Below, piece by piece: positions 8,387-14,901 of a stretch of 21,136 nt of DNA (positions are counted from its first letter, which is position 1; every line of letters starts with the position of its first letter). Source of the DNA: an uncultured Haemophilus sp. (GTDB taxonomy: Bacteria; Pseudomonadota; Gammaproteobacteria; Enterobacterales; Pasteurellaceae). The stretch covers positions 1-21,136 of the forward strand of contig NZ_CAJLNI010000018.1 in NCBI RefSeq assembly GCF_905207935.1. Reading direction: 5' to 3'. Made by a program: the position numbers and the translations under genes. The notes below the pieces were generated by a model, which did no database searches, was not told the DNA's origin, and saw only the letters and a list, made by a program, of their open reading frames with translations.

Positions 8387-9265
8387 TTATAAATATTTTG
8401 CTTTTAACTCTTTCGCTTTCGCTAATTGCTCTGGTGTTGCTTTCGCTGTCATTGGCTCACGGCAATAACCTGCATCCACACCATCTAGTTTCAATAACTC
8501 TTTGATAGTGAGATATAAGCCATTCGCTAAAATGCCTTCGATAAGGTCATTGGTCACGTGTTGAACTTGAAGCGCATCAGCCAATTTACCTTGTTTGGTT
8601 AATTCAAAGATTTGTCTTGCACGCACACCGTTTACGTTGAATGTACTACCGATCGCACCATCTACACCAAGAGATACAGCCGGCACCATCATTTCATCAA
8701 AACCAGCCCAAATGAGGTGATTTGGATAAGCTTTTTTCAAGCGTTCTAATAGATAGAAATCCCCAGCGGTAAATTTCACACCTAGCACTTTCGGGTTTTT
8801 ATAAAGTTCGCCGAATTGCTCAATCCCCATATTCACGCCAGTTAAGAACGGAATTGAGTACACGATCATGTTATTGCCTGTTTCAGCAATGATAGTGTCA
8901 TAGTAATGTTTGATTTCAGGGAAGCTGAATTTATAGTAGAACGGGGTTACTGCAGAAAGACTGTCATAGCCTAATTCGGTTGCATATTTACCTAATTCCA
9001 CTGCTTCATGTAAGTTCACACTACCCACTTGTGCGATTAGCGCGACTTGGTCTTTTGCTTCATCTTTCGCAATACGGAAAATTTGTTTTTTCTCTTCCGT
9101 AGAAAGCATGAAGTTTTCACCTGTTGAACCGCCTACATATAAACCATCAATTTTCATCTTATCAATGTTATAGCGAATGATTTCACGCAAACCTTTTTCA
9201 TTGATAGAGCCATCTTCATTGAATGATACTAATAACGCACTAAAAATACCTTTTAAGTTACGCAT
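8387..9265 (-). CDS. nanA: N-acetylneuraminate lyase
   Basis: NanA cleaves sialic acid (Neu5Ac) to N-acetylmannosamine and pyruvate, the first catabolic step. The 292-residue TIM-barrel aldolase shows the carboxylate-binding GGSTGE (45-50), the catalytic Tyr136 in VYSIPF and the Schiff-base Lys164 in LGVKFTAGD. These positions match characterised bacterial lyases. The ATG has a good AGGAGAG site upstream. The gene sits between siaR (9-base gap) and nagB. Sialic acid scavenging usually serves host-associated life, since sialic acid comes from host glycans. Confidence 0.97.
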   Translation of the reverse strand: MRNLKGIFSALLVSFNEDGSINEKGLREIIRYNIDKMKIDGLYVGGSTGENFMLSTEEKKQIFRIAKDEAKDQVALIAQVGSVNLHEAVELGKYATELGYDSLSAVTPFYYKFSFPEIKHYYDTIIAETGNNMIVYSIPFLTGVNMGIEQFGELYKNPKVLGVKFTAGDFYLLERLKKAYPNHLIWAGFDEMMVPAVSLGVDGAIGSTFNVNGVRARQIFELTKQGKLADALQVQHVTNDLIEGILANGLYLTIKELLKLDGVDAGYCREPMTAKATPEQLAKAKELKAKYL

Positions 9266-9274
9266 TTTTCTCTC

Positions 9275-10141
9275 CTATTTGATACGTTGTTCTAAAATGA
9301 CATTTAATGTTTTTTGCTTTATTTTGACCGCACTTTCCTGTGATGCCTGTACTAATAAAGCGTAAATCAAATCTAATACGAATAATTGGGCAATCTTCGT
9401 GCCGATAGAGTCGCCTTGCAACTTGCCTTGCTTATTCCCATTTACTAAAACAAGATCGGCATATTCTGTGATGGGTGAACGCAAACTGTGCGTAATCGCA
9501 ATGGTTTTGGCACCGTTTTCTTTGGCAATTTTCATGGTATGAGTGGTTTCTTGAGAATAACCGGAATGGCTCAAACCAATTGCCACATCTTTTTTCGTCA
9601 ATAACGATGCCTGCATATACATAAAATGGTTGTTACCCGTGGCATCTACTTGCACACCGATACGCATCAATTTATTTTTGGCATCTTCCGCGGTAATACC
9701 TGATGTACCCACACCAAATAAAAAGACTCGATTTGCTTGCTGAATGGCTTTTACTGCTTCTTCCAACTGCTCAAAATCTAATAAATTAATGGTTTCATCC
9801 ATCACGTTATTGATGGCAGATTTCAGTTTATGTGCAATATTCAATGAGTTGTCAGAATCGGTAATATCTGAATCTAATACGGTGTTATCTTTGCCATCTT
9901 TTGTGGCAAGCTCGATGGATAATTCCAATTTAAAATCACTGAAGCCTTTAAAGCCGAGAGTACGGCAAAAACGCACAAAGGTCGCCTCCCCCACTTCTAA
10001 ATGGGCGGCAATTTCAGCTAAAGGAGCTTGCACCGCAAGATCGGGATTTAATAAAATCGCATCCGCAATTTTCTTTTCAGTCTTCGTTAAACTACGATAC
10101 AACGAGCTAATGGTATTTAAAATATTGCCGTTTTTAGCCAT
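9275..10141 (-). CDS. siaR: RpiR-family regulator of sialic acid catabolism (SiaR-like)
   Basis: This is a 288-residue regulator with an N-terminal RpiR-type helix-turn-helix (about 1-77; APLAEIAAHLEVGEATFVRF forms its recognition region) and a C-terminal SIS sugar-phosphate-binding domain (about 120-260; VGTSGITAEDAKNKL and LSHSGYSQETTHTMKIAKENGA). In H. influenzae the same-position gene encodes SiaR, which represses nan/nag and responds to glucosamine-6-P together with CRP. The start overlaps the end of nanK by 8 bases (GGTTTATGGCTAA), so it is translationally coupled inside the operon it likely controls. An uptake signal lies at 9327-9335 in the C-terminal coding region. Confidence 0.93.
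   Translation of the reverse strand: MAKNGNILNTISSLYRSLTKTEKKIADAILLNPDLAVQAPLAEIAAHLEVGEATFVRFCRTLGFKGFSDFKLELSIELATKDGKDNTVLDSDITDSDNSLNIAHKLKSAINNVMDETINLLDFEQLEEAVKAIQQANRVFLFGVGTSGITAEDAKNKLMRIGVQVDATGNNHFMYMQASLLTKKDVAIGLSHSGYSQETTHTMKIAKENGAKTIAITHSLRSPITEYADLVLVNGNKQGKLQGDSIGTKIAQLFVLDLIYALLVQASQESAVKIKQKTLNVILEQRIK
9327..9335 (-). repeat. DNA uptake signal (perfect core)
   Basis: AAGTGCGGT with extended CAAAAT tail, in the C-terminal coding part of siaR (residues ESAVKIK). Confidence 0.95.
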
Positions 10142-11072
10142 AAACCACTCCCGTATTTTTTGCTTGTAATAAGCAATCTTTTACCCAGTAAGCCGCGCCA
10201 ATCAAGCCTGCATCTTGTCCAAATTGAGCGCTTTCTAATTCGCAGTGATAAACAGCGGGAAGTTCACTTAATAAAGATTGAACTAACGGTAAATAGCCTT
10301 CTGCCAATCCTACGCTACCGCCAACCACGACTTTTTGCATGTCTAATCCAATCTTCAAATCCGCAATTAAATTTGCAATGGCTTGTGCTGAACGAGTCAC
10401 AAGTGCGGTTGCTTTTTCATCATTTTGGCGGAAACGCACAAAGACTTCTTTTGGATCACAAGGATCATCCCATTGAGAAGAAACCGCTTCAATCGCGCGA
10501 CCTGATGCAATGGCTTCGACGCAGCCACGGCGACCACAACCGCAAATGGGACCATTAGGATCGGCCAAAGTATGACCTATATGCCCTGCAATGCCGTTTG
10601 GCTCAGTGAGCAAACGATGATTTAAAATTAAACCGCCACCTACGCCTGTGGAAACCGTAATAAAGGTAAAGTTTTGCACATCATCAGGATTTTGTAGTTG
10701 ATACTCTGCATAGGCTGCAGCTTGCACGTCATTAAGCAACCCAATAGGTTTATCAGTATGCTGCGCAATGCTGTCTTTTAGCGGAAATTGGGCTAATCCA
10801 CCCAAGTTTTTTGGGTTAAGTGCAGTCAGAATGCCTTGATTAATAATGCCCGTTGAAGCAACGGCAACATAATCAAACTGTCCTTCATATTCTTTTAGCA
10901 ACTGAGCAAGAGTTTGATGCATGGCTTGCGCAGCATCATCTTGTGGCGTGGAAATCTGTTTTCGCTGCTCAATTTCACCATTTTTCACAATAGCAGAAGC
11001 AATTTTCGTGCCACCAATATCTAATGCCAAACAACGCTGTAATGTCTGACCACTATCCACTGTTAATGACAT
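10134..11072 (-). CDS. nanK: N-acetylmannosamine kinase (ROK family)
   Basis: NanK phosphorylates ManNAc to ManNAc-6-P with ATP. With the start at 11072 it has 312 residues. The ROK phosphate loop DIGGTK is at 18-23, and the zinc-binding segment is GHIGHTLADPNG followed by CGCGRRGCVEAIASG. The reading frame stays open for 32 more codons upstream, but that stretch would run into nanE. The ATG at 11070-11072 has a well placed AGGAAGAAG, so the shorter form is chosen. The N-terminus still has about 11 residues before RCLALDIGG that the H. influenzae protein, as I recall it, lacks. An uptake signal lies at 10401-10409. Confidence 0.95.
   Translation of the reverse strand: MSLTVDSGQTLQRCLALDIGGTKIASAIVKNGEIEQRKQISTPQDDAAQAMHQTLAQLLKEYEGQFDYVAVASTGIINQGILTALNPKNLGGLAQFPLKDSIAQHTDKPIGLLNDVQAAAYAEYQLQNPDDVQNFTFITVSTGVGGGLILNHRLLTEPNGIAGHIGHTLADPNGPICGCGRRGCVEAIASGRAIEAVSSQWDDPCDPKEVFVRFRQNDEKATALVTRSAQAIANLIADLKIGLDMQKVVVGGSVGLAEGYLPLVQSLLSELPAVYHCELESAQFGQDAGLIGAAYWVKDCLLQAKNTGVVYG
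10401..10409 (+). repeat. DNA uptake signal (perfect core)
   Basis: AAGTGCGGT within nanK, opposite the coding strand. Confidence 0.95.
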
Positions 11073-11083
11073 GTCTTCTTCCT

Positions 11084-11773
11084 TTATTTTTTTGCTGAAT
11101 GAATAGCTTGTGCAAACCAGCTTACGATATGCTCTAAACGCGTTAATGCAGAACCAACTGTCACGCAATAAGCACCAATTTCAATGGCCGTTTTCGCTAA
11201 CTCAGGGGTGTTATAACGCCCTTCTGCCATGACGCGACAACCAGCCGCTTTCAAATCTTTAACTAATTGATAATCCGGCTCTTCTGGCACAGGGCCACCT
11301 GTATAGCCTGACATCGTACTCCCCACGATATCAAAGCCGAGTTTTTGACAGTACAAGCCTTCTTCTAAATTCGAACAATCCGCCATGGCTAAACAGCCTA
11401 ATTCGTGGATTTTTTTGACCGCACTTTCAATATCTACCGGTCTAGGACGATTTGTACCATCCACGGCAATAATATCTGCACCGGCTTTCGCTAAATCTTC
11501 AATATCATGCAAAAATGGTGTAATTCGCACTGGGCTGTCAGGTAAATCTCGTTTCACAATACCAATAATCGGCACATTCACAGTAGGGCGTGTTGCTTTG
11601 AGATTTTCTACGCCCTCAATACGCAATCCTGCTGCGCCACCAATAACAGAAGCCTGTGCCATCGCCGCCACGATTTCTGGTTTATCCATCGGGCCGTCAT
11701 CGACAGGCTGACAAGAAGCAATAAGACCAAATTTGATTTTATCTAAGACTTCATTATGTGATAATTTCGACAT
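11084..11773 (-). CDS. nanE: N-acetylmannosamine-6-phosphate 2-epimerase
   Basis: NanE converts ManNAc-6-P to GlcNAc-6-P, linking sialic acid to the Nag branch. The protein has 229 residues from MSKLSHNEVL. The open frame extends nine codons further upstream, but AGGAG is spaced five bases from this ATG. The TIM-barrel family signatures are GLIASCQPVDDGPMD (16-30), GIVKRD with catalytic Lys74 and VMAEGRYNTP with Glu184. It is the first gene of the operon, 11 bases ahead of nanK. An uptake signal is at 11418-11426. Confidence 0.96.
   Translation of the reverse strand: MSKLSHNEVLDKIKFGLIASCQPVDDGPMDKPEIVAAMAQASVIGGAAGLRIEGVENLKATRPTVNVPIIGIVKRDLPDSPVRITPFLHDIEDLAKAGADIIAVDGTNRPRPVDIESAVKKIHELGCLAMADCSNLEEGLYCQKLGFDIVGSTMSGYTGGPVPEEPDYQLVKDLKAAGCRVMAEGRYNTPELAKTAIEIGAYCVTVGSALTRLEHIVSWFAQAIHSAKK
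11418..11426 (-). repeat. DNA uptake signal (perfect core)
   Basis: AAGTGCGGT with extended CAAAAAAAT tail within nanE (residues ESAVKKI). Confidence 0.95.
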
Positions 11774-11826
11774 ATAAACTCCTACATTAGACAGTAACAC
11801 TTGGTTTCCTTTTTGGCTTTCTGACC

Positions 11827-11832
11827 ATTATA
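11827..11832 (-). promoter_or_regulatory. Probable -10 box of the nanE operon
   Basis: On the minus strand a perfect TATAAT lies 54 bases before the nanE start. No good -35 box is found 16-18 bases upstream, as expected for an activator-dependent promoter. With initiation near 11820, the CRP-like site is centred about 80 bases upstream, close to a class I helical position. Confidence 0.55.
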
Positions 11833-11872
11833 GTAAAACGCAGTAAAACTTGCACCATAAAAAAATATTTTT

Positions 11873-11887
11873 TGAAGTACAATTTCA
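11873..11887. promoter_or_regulatory. Candidate operator O1 (palindrome)
   Basis: TGAAGTACAATTTCA sits within an inverted repeat with 8-base arms (TTTTTGAA at 11869-11876, TTCAAAAA at 11884-11891). It matches the second palindrome at 11964-11978 in 12 of 15 positions. Likely readers are the SiaR-like regulator encoded in the operon or a NagC-type repressor; the sequence does not decide which. Confidence 0.45.
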
Positions 11888-11892
11888 AAAAT

Positions 11893-11908
11893 TGTGATCG
11901 GCTTCTCA
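11893..11908. promoter_or_regulatory. Candidate CRP-binding site
   Basis: TGTGA-N6-TCTCA matches the CRP consensus TGTGA-N6-TCACA at 9 of 10 core bases, and the flanks extend the symmetry (AAATTG ... CAATTT). Its centre is near 11900, about -80 from the predicted nanE start and about -69 from the predicted start of the divergent PTS gene, so it could serve both. CRP itself is encoded in this window. Confidence 0.65.
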
Positions 11909-11956
11909 ATTTTGAGATAAAGTTACCACATTTGTACAAAATATTTTTTTTTACTT

Positions 11957-11962
11957 TAGAAT
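11957..11962 (+). promoter_or_regulatory. Possible -10 box of the PTS permease gene
   Basis: TAGAAT differs from TATAAT at one base. A weak -35 TTGTAC (11932-11937) lies 19 bases upstream, and the spacer contains a run of nine Ts (11944-11952). The candidate operator at 11964-11978 would overlap the initiation site. The assignment is tentative. Confidence 0.35.
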
Positions 11963-11963
11963 A

Positions 11964-11978
11964 TGAAGTAATACTTCA
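11964..11978. promoter_or_regulatory. Candidate operator O2 (perfect palindrome)
   Basis: TGAAGTAATACTTCA is a perfect inverted repeat with 7-base arms around one central A. It is followed by a second overlapping repeat, AAGTAAT-ACTTC-ATTACTT. It lies 23 bases before the PTS start codon, just upstream of AGGAG, where a bound repressor would block initiation. It resembles the palindrome 91 bases away at 11873-11887. Confidence 0.5.
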
Positions 11979-12001
11979 TTACTTATAAATAGGAGAAAAA
12001 A

Positions 12002-13468
12002 ATGAATGTGTTAGGTTATGCGCAAAAAATTGGGCAAGCCTTAATGGTACCTGTTGCGGTATTACCAGCAGCGGCTGTACTGATGGGTATTGGTTATTGG
12101 CTTGACCCAGATGGCTGGGGAGCTAACAGTCAACTTGCTGCATTTTTAATTAAATCAGGCGGTGCTATCATCGATAACATGGGCCTGCTTTTTGCCGTTG
12201 GCGTTGCTTTCGGTTTATCTAAGGACAAACATGGTTCTGCTGCACTTTCAGGTTTAGTGGGTTACTATGTGGTAACCACTCTACTTTCACCTGGCAGTGT
12301 TGCTCAGCTACAACATATCGATGTAAGTGAAGTGCCCGCCGCTTTCGGGAAAATCAATAACCAATTTATTGGGATTTTGATCGGGGTGATTTCAGCTGAA
12401 CTTTATAACCGCTTCTATCAAGTGGAGTTGCCTAAAGCACTCTCCTTCTTTAGCGGAAAACGTCTCGTGCCGATTGTTGTTTCTTTTGCCATGATGCTTC
12501 TCAGCTTCGTATTGCTCTACATCTGGCCATATATTTTCGGCGGTTTAGTGTCATTCGGTGAAAGCATTAAAGACTTAGGCGCTGTTGGTGCAGGTCTTTA
12601 CGGTTTCTTCAACCGTTTACTCATTCCTGTTGGCTTACACCATGCATTGAACTCTGTATTCTGGTTTGACGTCGCAGGTATCAATGATATTCCAAACTTC
12701 TTAGGTGGTGCGAAATCACTTGCTGAAGGCACTGCAACGGTTGGTGTAACCGGTATGTATCAAGCAGGTTTCTTCCCTGTCATGATGTTCGGTTTACCGG
12801 GTGCTGCATTAGCGATTTATCTCAGCGCTAAACCAAGCCAAAGAACTAAAGTGGCATCAATCATGCTTGCTGGTGCGTTTGCCTCATTCTTCACTGGTAT
12901 CACCGAGCCATTAGAATTCTCTTTCATGTTTGTTGCACCAGTGCTTTACTTCATCCACGCGGTATTAACCGGTATTTCCGTCTTTATCGCGGCAACAATG
13001 CATTGGATCGCCGGCTTCGGTTTCAGTGCGGGTCTCGTGGATATGGTACTTTCATCACGCAACCCATTAGCGGTTGAATGGTACATGCTAATCGTACAAG
13101 GCTTAGTATTCTTCGTGATTTACTATGCAGTATTCCGTTTTGCAATTAAAGCGTTCAACTTAAAAACATTAGGTCGTACAGAAGAAGCAGAAGAAACCAC
13201 TGCAGCACAACCAGCAGTGAGCCAATCTCGCGAAGAAAGAGCGGTCAAATTTATTGATGCTTTAGGTGGTGTTGATAACTTCAAAAATATTGATGCTTGT
13301 ATCACTCGCTTACGTTTAAGCTTAGTGGACCAACACAAAATTAATGAAGAGCAGCTTAAGTCTCTTGGCGCAAAAGGTATCGTGAAAATCGGTAACGATG
13401 GCTTACAAGTGGTTCTCGGCCCTGAAGCTGAACTTGTGGCAGAAGCCATGAAACAAAAAGTGAAATAA
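12002..13468 (+). CDS. nagE: PTS permease, IIC-IIB, N-acetylglucosamine family
   Basis: This is a phosphotransferase permease that imports and phosphorylates its sugar at the inner membrane. The 488-residue protein has a IIC membrane domain at about 1-390 (NRLLIPVGLHHALN 204-217; FFPVMMFGLPGAALA 257-271; GITEPLEF 299-306). A charged linker (391-412) leads to a IIB domain at about 413-488, with the phosphorylated Cys433 in NIDACITRLRL. NLKTLGR at the end of IIC resembles NagE. E. coli NagE is IICBA; the IIA domain is absent here, so a separate IIA such as Crr must supply phosphate. Glucose or glucosamine is possible, but NagE-like motifs and divergence from nanE-nagA favour GlcNAc. AGGAG is 7 bases before the ATG. 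A near-match uptake signal (13237-13245) lies at the linker-IIB border. Confidence 0.88.
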   Translation: MNVLGYAQKIGQALMVPVAVLPAAAVLMGIGYWLDPDGWGANSQLAAFLIKSGGAIIDNMGLLFAVGVAFGLSKDKHGSAALSGLVGYYVVTTLLSPGSVAQLQHIDVSEVPAAFGKINNQFIGILIGVISAELYNRFYQVELPKALSFFSGKRLVPIVVSFAMMLLSFVLLYIWPYIFGGLVSFGESIKDLGAVGAGLYGFFNRLLIPVGLHHALNSVFWFDVAGINDIPNFLGGAKSLAEGTATVGVTGMYQAGFFPVMMFGLPGAALAIYLSAKPSQRTKVASIMLAGAFASFFTGITEPLEFSFMFVAPVLYFIHAVLTGISVFIAATMHWIAGFGFSAGLVDMVLSSRNPLAVEWYMLIVQGLVFFVIYYAVFRFAIKAFNLKTLGRTEEAEETTAAQPAVSQSREERAVKFIDALGGVDNFKNIDACITRLRLSLVDQHKINEEQLKSLGAKGIVKIGNDGLQVVLGPEAELVAEAMKQKVK

Positions 13469-13483
13469 AACACACCAAATTAA

Positions 13484-13515
13484 ATGCCGACTCAGAAATG
13501 GGTCGGTATTTTTTT
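13484..13515 (+). terminator. Terminator of the PTS permease gene
   Basis: ATGCCGAC (13484-13491) pairs with GTCGGTAT (13502-13509), eight pairs including one G-U, around a 10-base loop. A run of seven Ts (13509-13515) follows. It lies 15 bases after the stop codon. Confidence 0.85.
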
Positions 13516-13537
13516 GCCAAAAATAAAGTAAAAAATG

Positions 13538-13546
13538 ACCGCACTT
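13538..13546 (-). repeat. DNA uptake signal (perfect core)
   Basis: AAGTGCGGT with extended CATTTTTT tail, 22 bases after the PTS terminator. Confidence 0.95.
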
Positions 13547-13629
13547 TAGCTGAGAATTTCTCGTTTGAAGTGAGTTAAATAAAGTTTGAAAATTGAAGAT
13601 TGTTTTGAAGGGTGGTGGAACTAAGCAGA

Positions 13630-13817
13630 ATTGGTCTTAACAGCAAGTGGCTTACTGCATCGCATCCCTGCGGGATTTCTACCTAGCCCACCATAGATTT
13701 AAAGCATCTCTGGGGTTCCAGTCTGCGATATAAAATTAAAAGATTCAGAATCTTTTAAAAGCCACTTATATATTCAGGAGACCAATCCTGACTTCCAAAG
13801 AAACTACATTGGAAGGC
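13630..13817 (-). ncRNA. Candidate structured small RNA, family not recognised
   Basis: This non-coding stretch holds a nested set of long-range helices. ATTGGTCT (13630-13637) pairs with AGACCAAT (13779-13786). AAGTGGCTT (13645-13653) pairs with AAGCCACTT (13759-13767). ATCGCA (13659-13664) pairs with TGCGAT (13724-13729). Local hairpins lie at 13743-13757 (GATTC/GAATC core), 13710-13721 (CTGG/CCAG) and a 7-base stem near 13791-13816. TCAGGA/TCCTGA (13774-13791) would form a hairpin competing with the outer helix. The minus-strand promoter at 13824-13852 fixes the likely direction and a 5' end near 13817. The 3' end is unknown; no clear terminator was found. It is rod-like as 6S RNA is, but I could not match it to 6S or any other family. 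Confidence 0.5.
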
Positions 13818-13823
13818 AGTGGT

Positions 13824-13852
13824 ATGATAGAAGTCTTCCGCTATTTTGTCAA
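13824..13852 (-). promoter_or_regulatory. Strong sigma70 promoter for the candidate RNA
   Basis: On the minus strand TTGACA (13847-13852, perfect) is followed after exactly 17 bases by TATCAT (13824-13829, five of six). It points away from crp, into the structured stretch, and no open reading frame follows. Its strength and position support a dedicated RNA gene. Confidence 0.75.
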
Positions 13853-13945
13853 TTAAGATATTGCACTAAAAGAAGTATTTTTTCGCTTTTCGTATAAAAA
13901 TTAACAAAGGCATTTCAACTATCACATCAATGTAACAAAAACAAA

Positions 13946-13975
13946 ATAACCGTCTTATTAAAGACGGTTATTTTT
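13946..13975 (-). terminator. Terminator of crp, possibly bidirectional
   Basis: ATAACCGTCTT (13946-13956) pairs perfectly with AAGACGGTTAT (13961-13971) around a four-base loop ATTA. On the minus strand ATTTTGTTTTTG continues after the stem; on the plus strand TTTTT follows. The stem ends five bases from the crp stop codon. Confidence 0.9.
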
Positions 13976-13976
13976 A

Positions 13977-14645
13977 CTATCGAGTGCCGTAAACCACAAT
14001 GGTTTTACCGTGCGCATGAATTAGATTTTGATCTTCCAGCATCTTAATTATTCGCCCTACGGTTTCACGTGAACAGCCCACCATTTGACCGATTTCCTGA
14101 CGTGTAATTTTAATCTGCATACCATCAGGATGAGTCATGGCCTCTGGCTGTTTTGCCAAGTGCATAAGCGCCTGAGCAATACGGCCTGCCACATCCAAAA
14201 AGGCCAAGTTAGTCACTTGTCGAGATGTATTTTGCAAGCGTTTTGATAACTGAGCGGTAAGGAACATTAAAATCTCAGGATTAATTTGAATAAGCTGACG
14301 ATATTTTTTATAGGAAATTTCTGCAATTTCACAAGGGGTTTTCGTTTTTACCCAAGCAGAACGTTTCGAACCTTCGTCAAATAAACCTGCTTCACCAAAA
14401 AATTGTCCGGCACCTAAATAAGATAAAATCATCTCTTTGCCTTCATCATCTTTCGATGAAACCATCACGCTTCCTTTAATTAAGAAATATAAAATATTGG
14501 CATCTTCCCCTGCATGGATTAAGGTCGATTTTGCAGGATATTTATGCAAATGACAGTGCGTTAGGAACCAATCTAGAGCTGGATCGCGTTGCTGATCATC
14601 GTCTTGTAACTTTTGTTCTTCAAGTAATTCTACATCTTCTGACAT
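13977..14645 (-). CDS. crp: cAMP receptor protein (catabolite activator)
   Basis: CRP binds cAMP and activates promoters of sugar catabolism; in Haemophilus it is also required for competence. The protein has 222 residues, about 12 more than E. coli CRP, all at an acidic N-terminus. The cAMP-pocket residues are Gly84-Glu85, Arg95-Ser96 and Thr140-Ser141. The recognition helix-turn-helix spans about 181-202 (TRQEIGQMVGCSRETVGRII), nearly identical to E. coli, so the DNA consensus should be the same. AGGAG precedes the ATG by six bases. It lies 16 bases after yheU and appears to be the last gene of the coaBC-dut-slmA-yheU-crp run. It is a likely regulator of the nan/PTS control region in this window. 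Confidence 0.97.
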   Translation of the reverse strand: MSEDVELLEEQKLQDDDQQRDPALDWFLTHCHLHKYPAKSTLIHAGEDANILYFLIKGSVMVSSKDDEGKEMILSYLGAGQFFGEAGLFDEGSKRSAWVKTKTPCEIAEISYKKYRQLIQINPEILMFLTAQLSKRLQNTSRQVTNLAFLDVAGRIAQALMHLAKQPEAMTHPDGMQIKITRQEIGQMVGCSRETVGRIIKMLEDQNLIHAHGKTIVVYGTR

Positions 14646-14661
14646 ATAAGCTCCTATTGAT

Positions 14662-14880
14662 TCATTTTAGAAATTCCATTTTATCTTTGATATCAATGGA
14701 TTCATGTAATTCTGACCAAACAATCACTGCACTTCCATTGTGAATCTTGTTTAGTAGGTGTTGTTTTTTTTGTTCTAAAGAAAATTCGTGTGAACCATAA
14801 TCGGTACCCTCTCTAAGTACCACGCTTTCCACAATATTTTCTAAGGTTTCTGTTGGCAATTCTTGCCACGGAATAATCAT
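14662..14880 (-). CDS. yheU: YheU family protein, function unknown
   Basis: This 72-residue protein is of the YheU (UPF0270) family; no function is established. It begins MIIPWQELPTETLENIVES, then VLREGTDYGSHE and a conserved AVIVWSELHESI near the C-terminus. The frame stays open seven codons upstream to a TTG that touches the slmA stop. The ATG at 14878-14880 gives the family's usual length and N-terminus, though its ribosome-binding site is weak. It lies between slmA (21 bases) and crp (16 bases), in one run. Confidence 0.9.
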   Translation of the reverse strand: MIIPWQELPTETLENIVESVVLREGTDYGSHEFSLEQKKQHLLNKIHNGSAVIVWSELHESIDIKDKMEFLK

Positions 14881-14901
14881 ATATTTATCAACTAAAGTCA
14901 A

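Larger units (their letters stand above)
13516..13976. other. Gene-free gap between the PTS gene and crp
   Basis: Between the PTS terminator and crp there is no plausible coding frame. From left to right the gap holds an uptake signal (13538-13546), a short palindrome GAGAATTTCTC (13552-13562), the candidate RNA and its promoter, an AT-rich stretch (13853-13945) with nothing recognisable, and the crp terminator. Confidence 0.7.

Noticed and set aside
9744..10169. Open frame of 141 codons on the plus strand opposite siaR
   Set aside because: It is antisense to a clear regulator gene, has no family features and no ribosome-binding site.
11073..11168. A 344-residue form of nanK starting at 11168
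   Set aside because: It would overlap nanE by 85 bases and add 32 residues with no family support; a good ribosome-binding site fits the ATG at 11072.
13600..13850. tRNA, tmRNA, 6S RNA or cobalamin riboswitch in the gap after the PTS gene
   Set aside because: No T-loop, acceptor end or tag frame was found, and the conserved bases of 6S and cobalamin RNAs are not convincingly present; the stretch is therefore left as an unclassified RNA.
14881..14901. TTG start of yheU seven codons upstream
   Set aside because: Family members begin at the MIIPW-type methionine and no ribosome-binding site supports the TTG.
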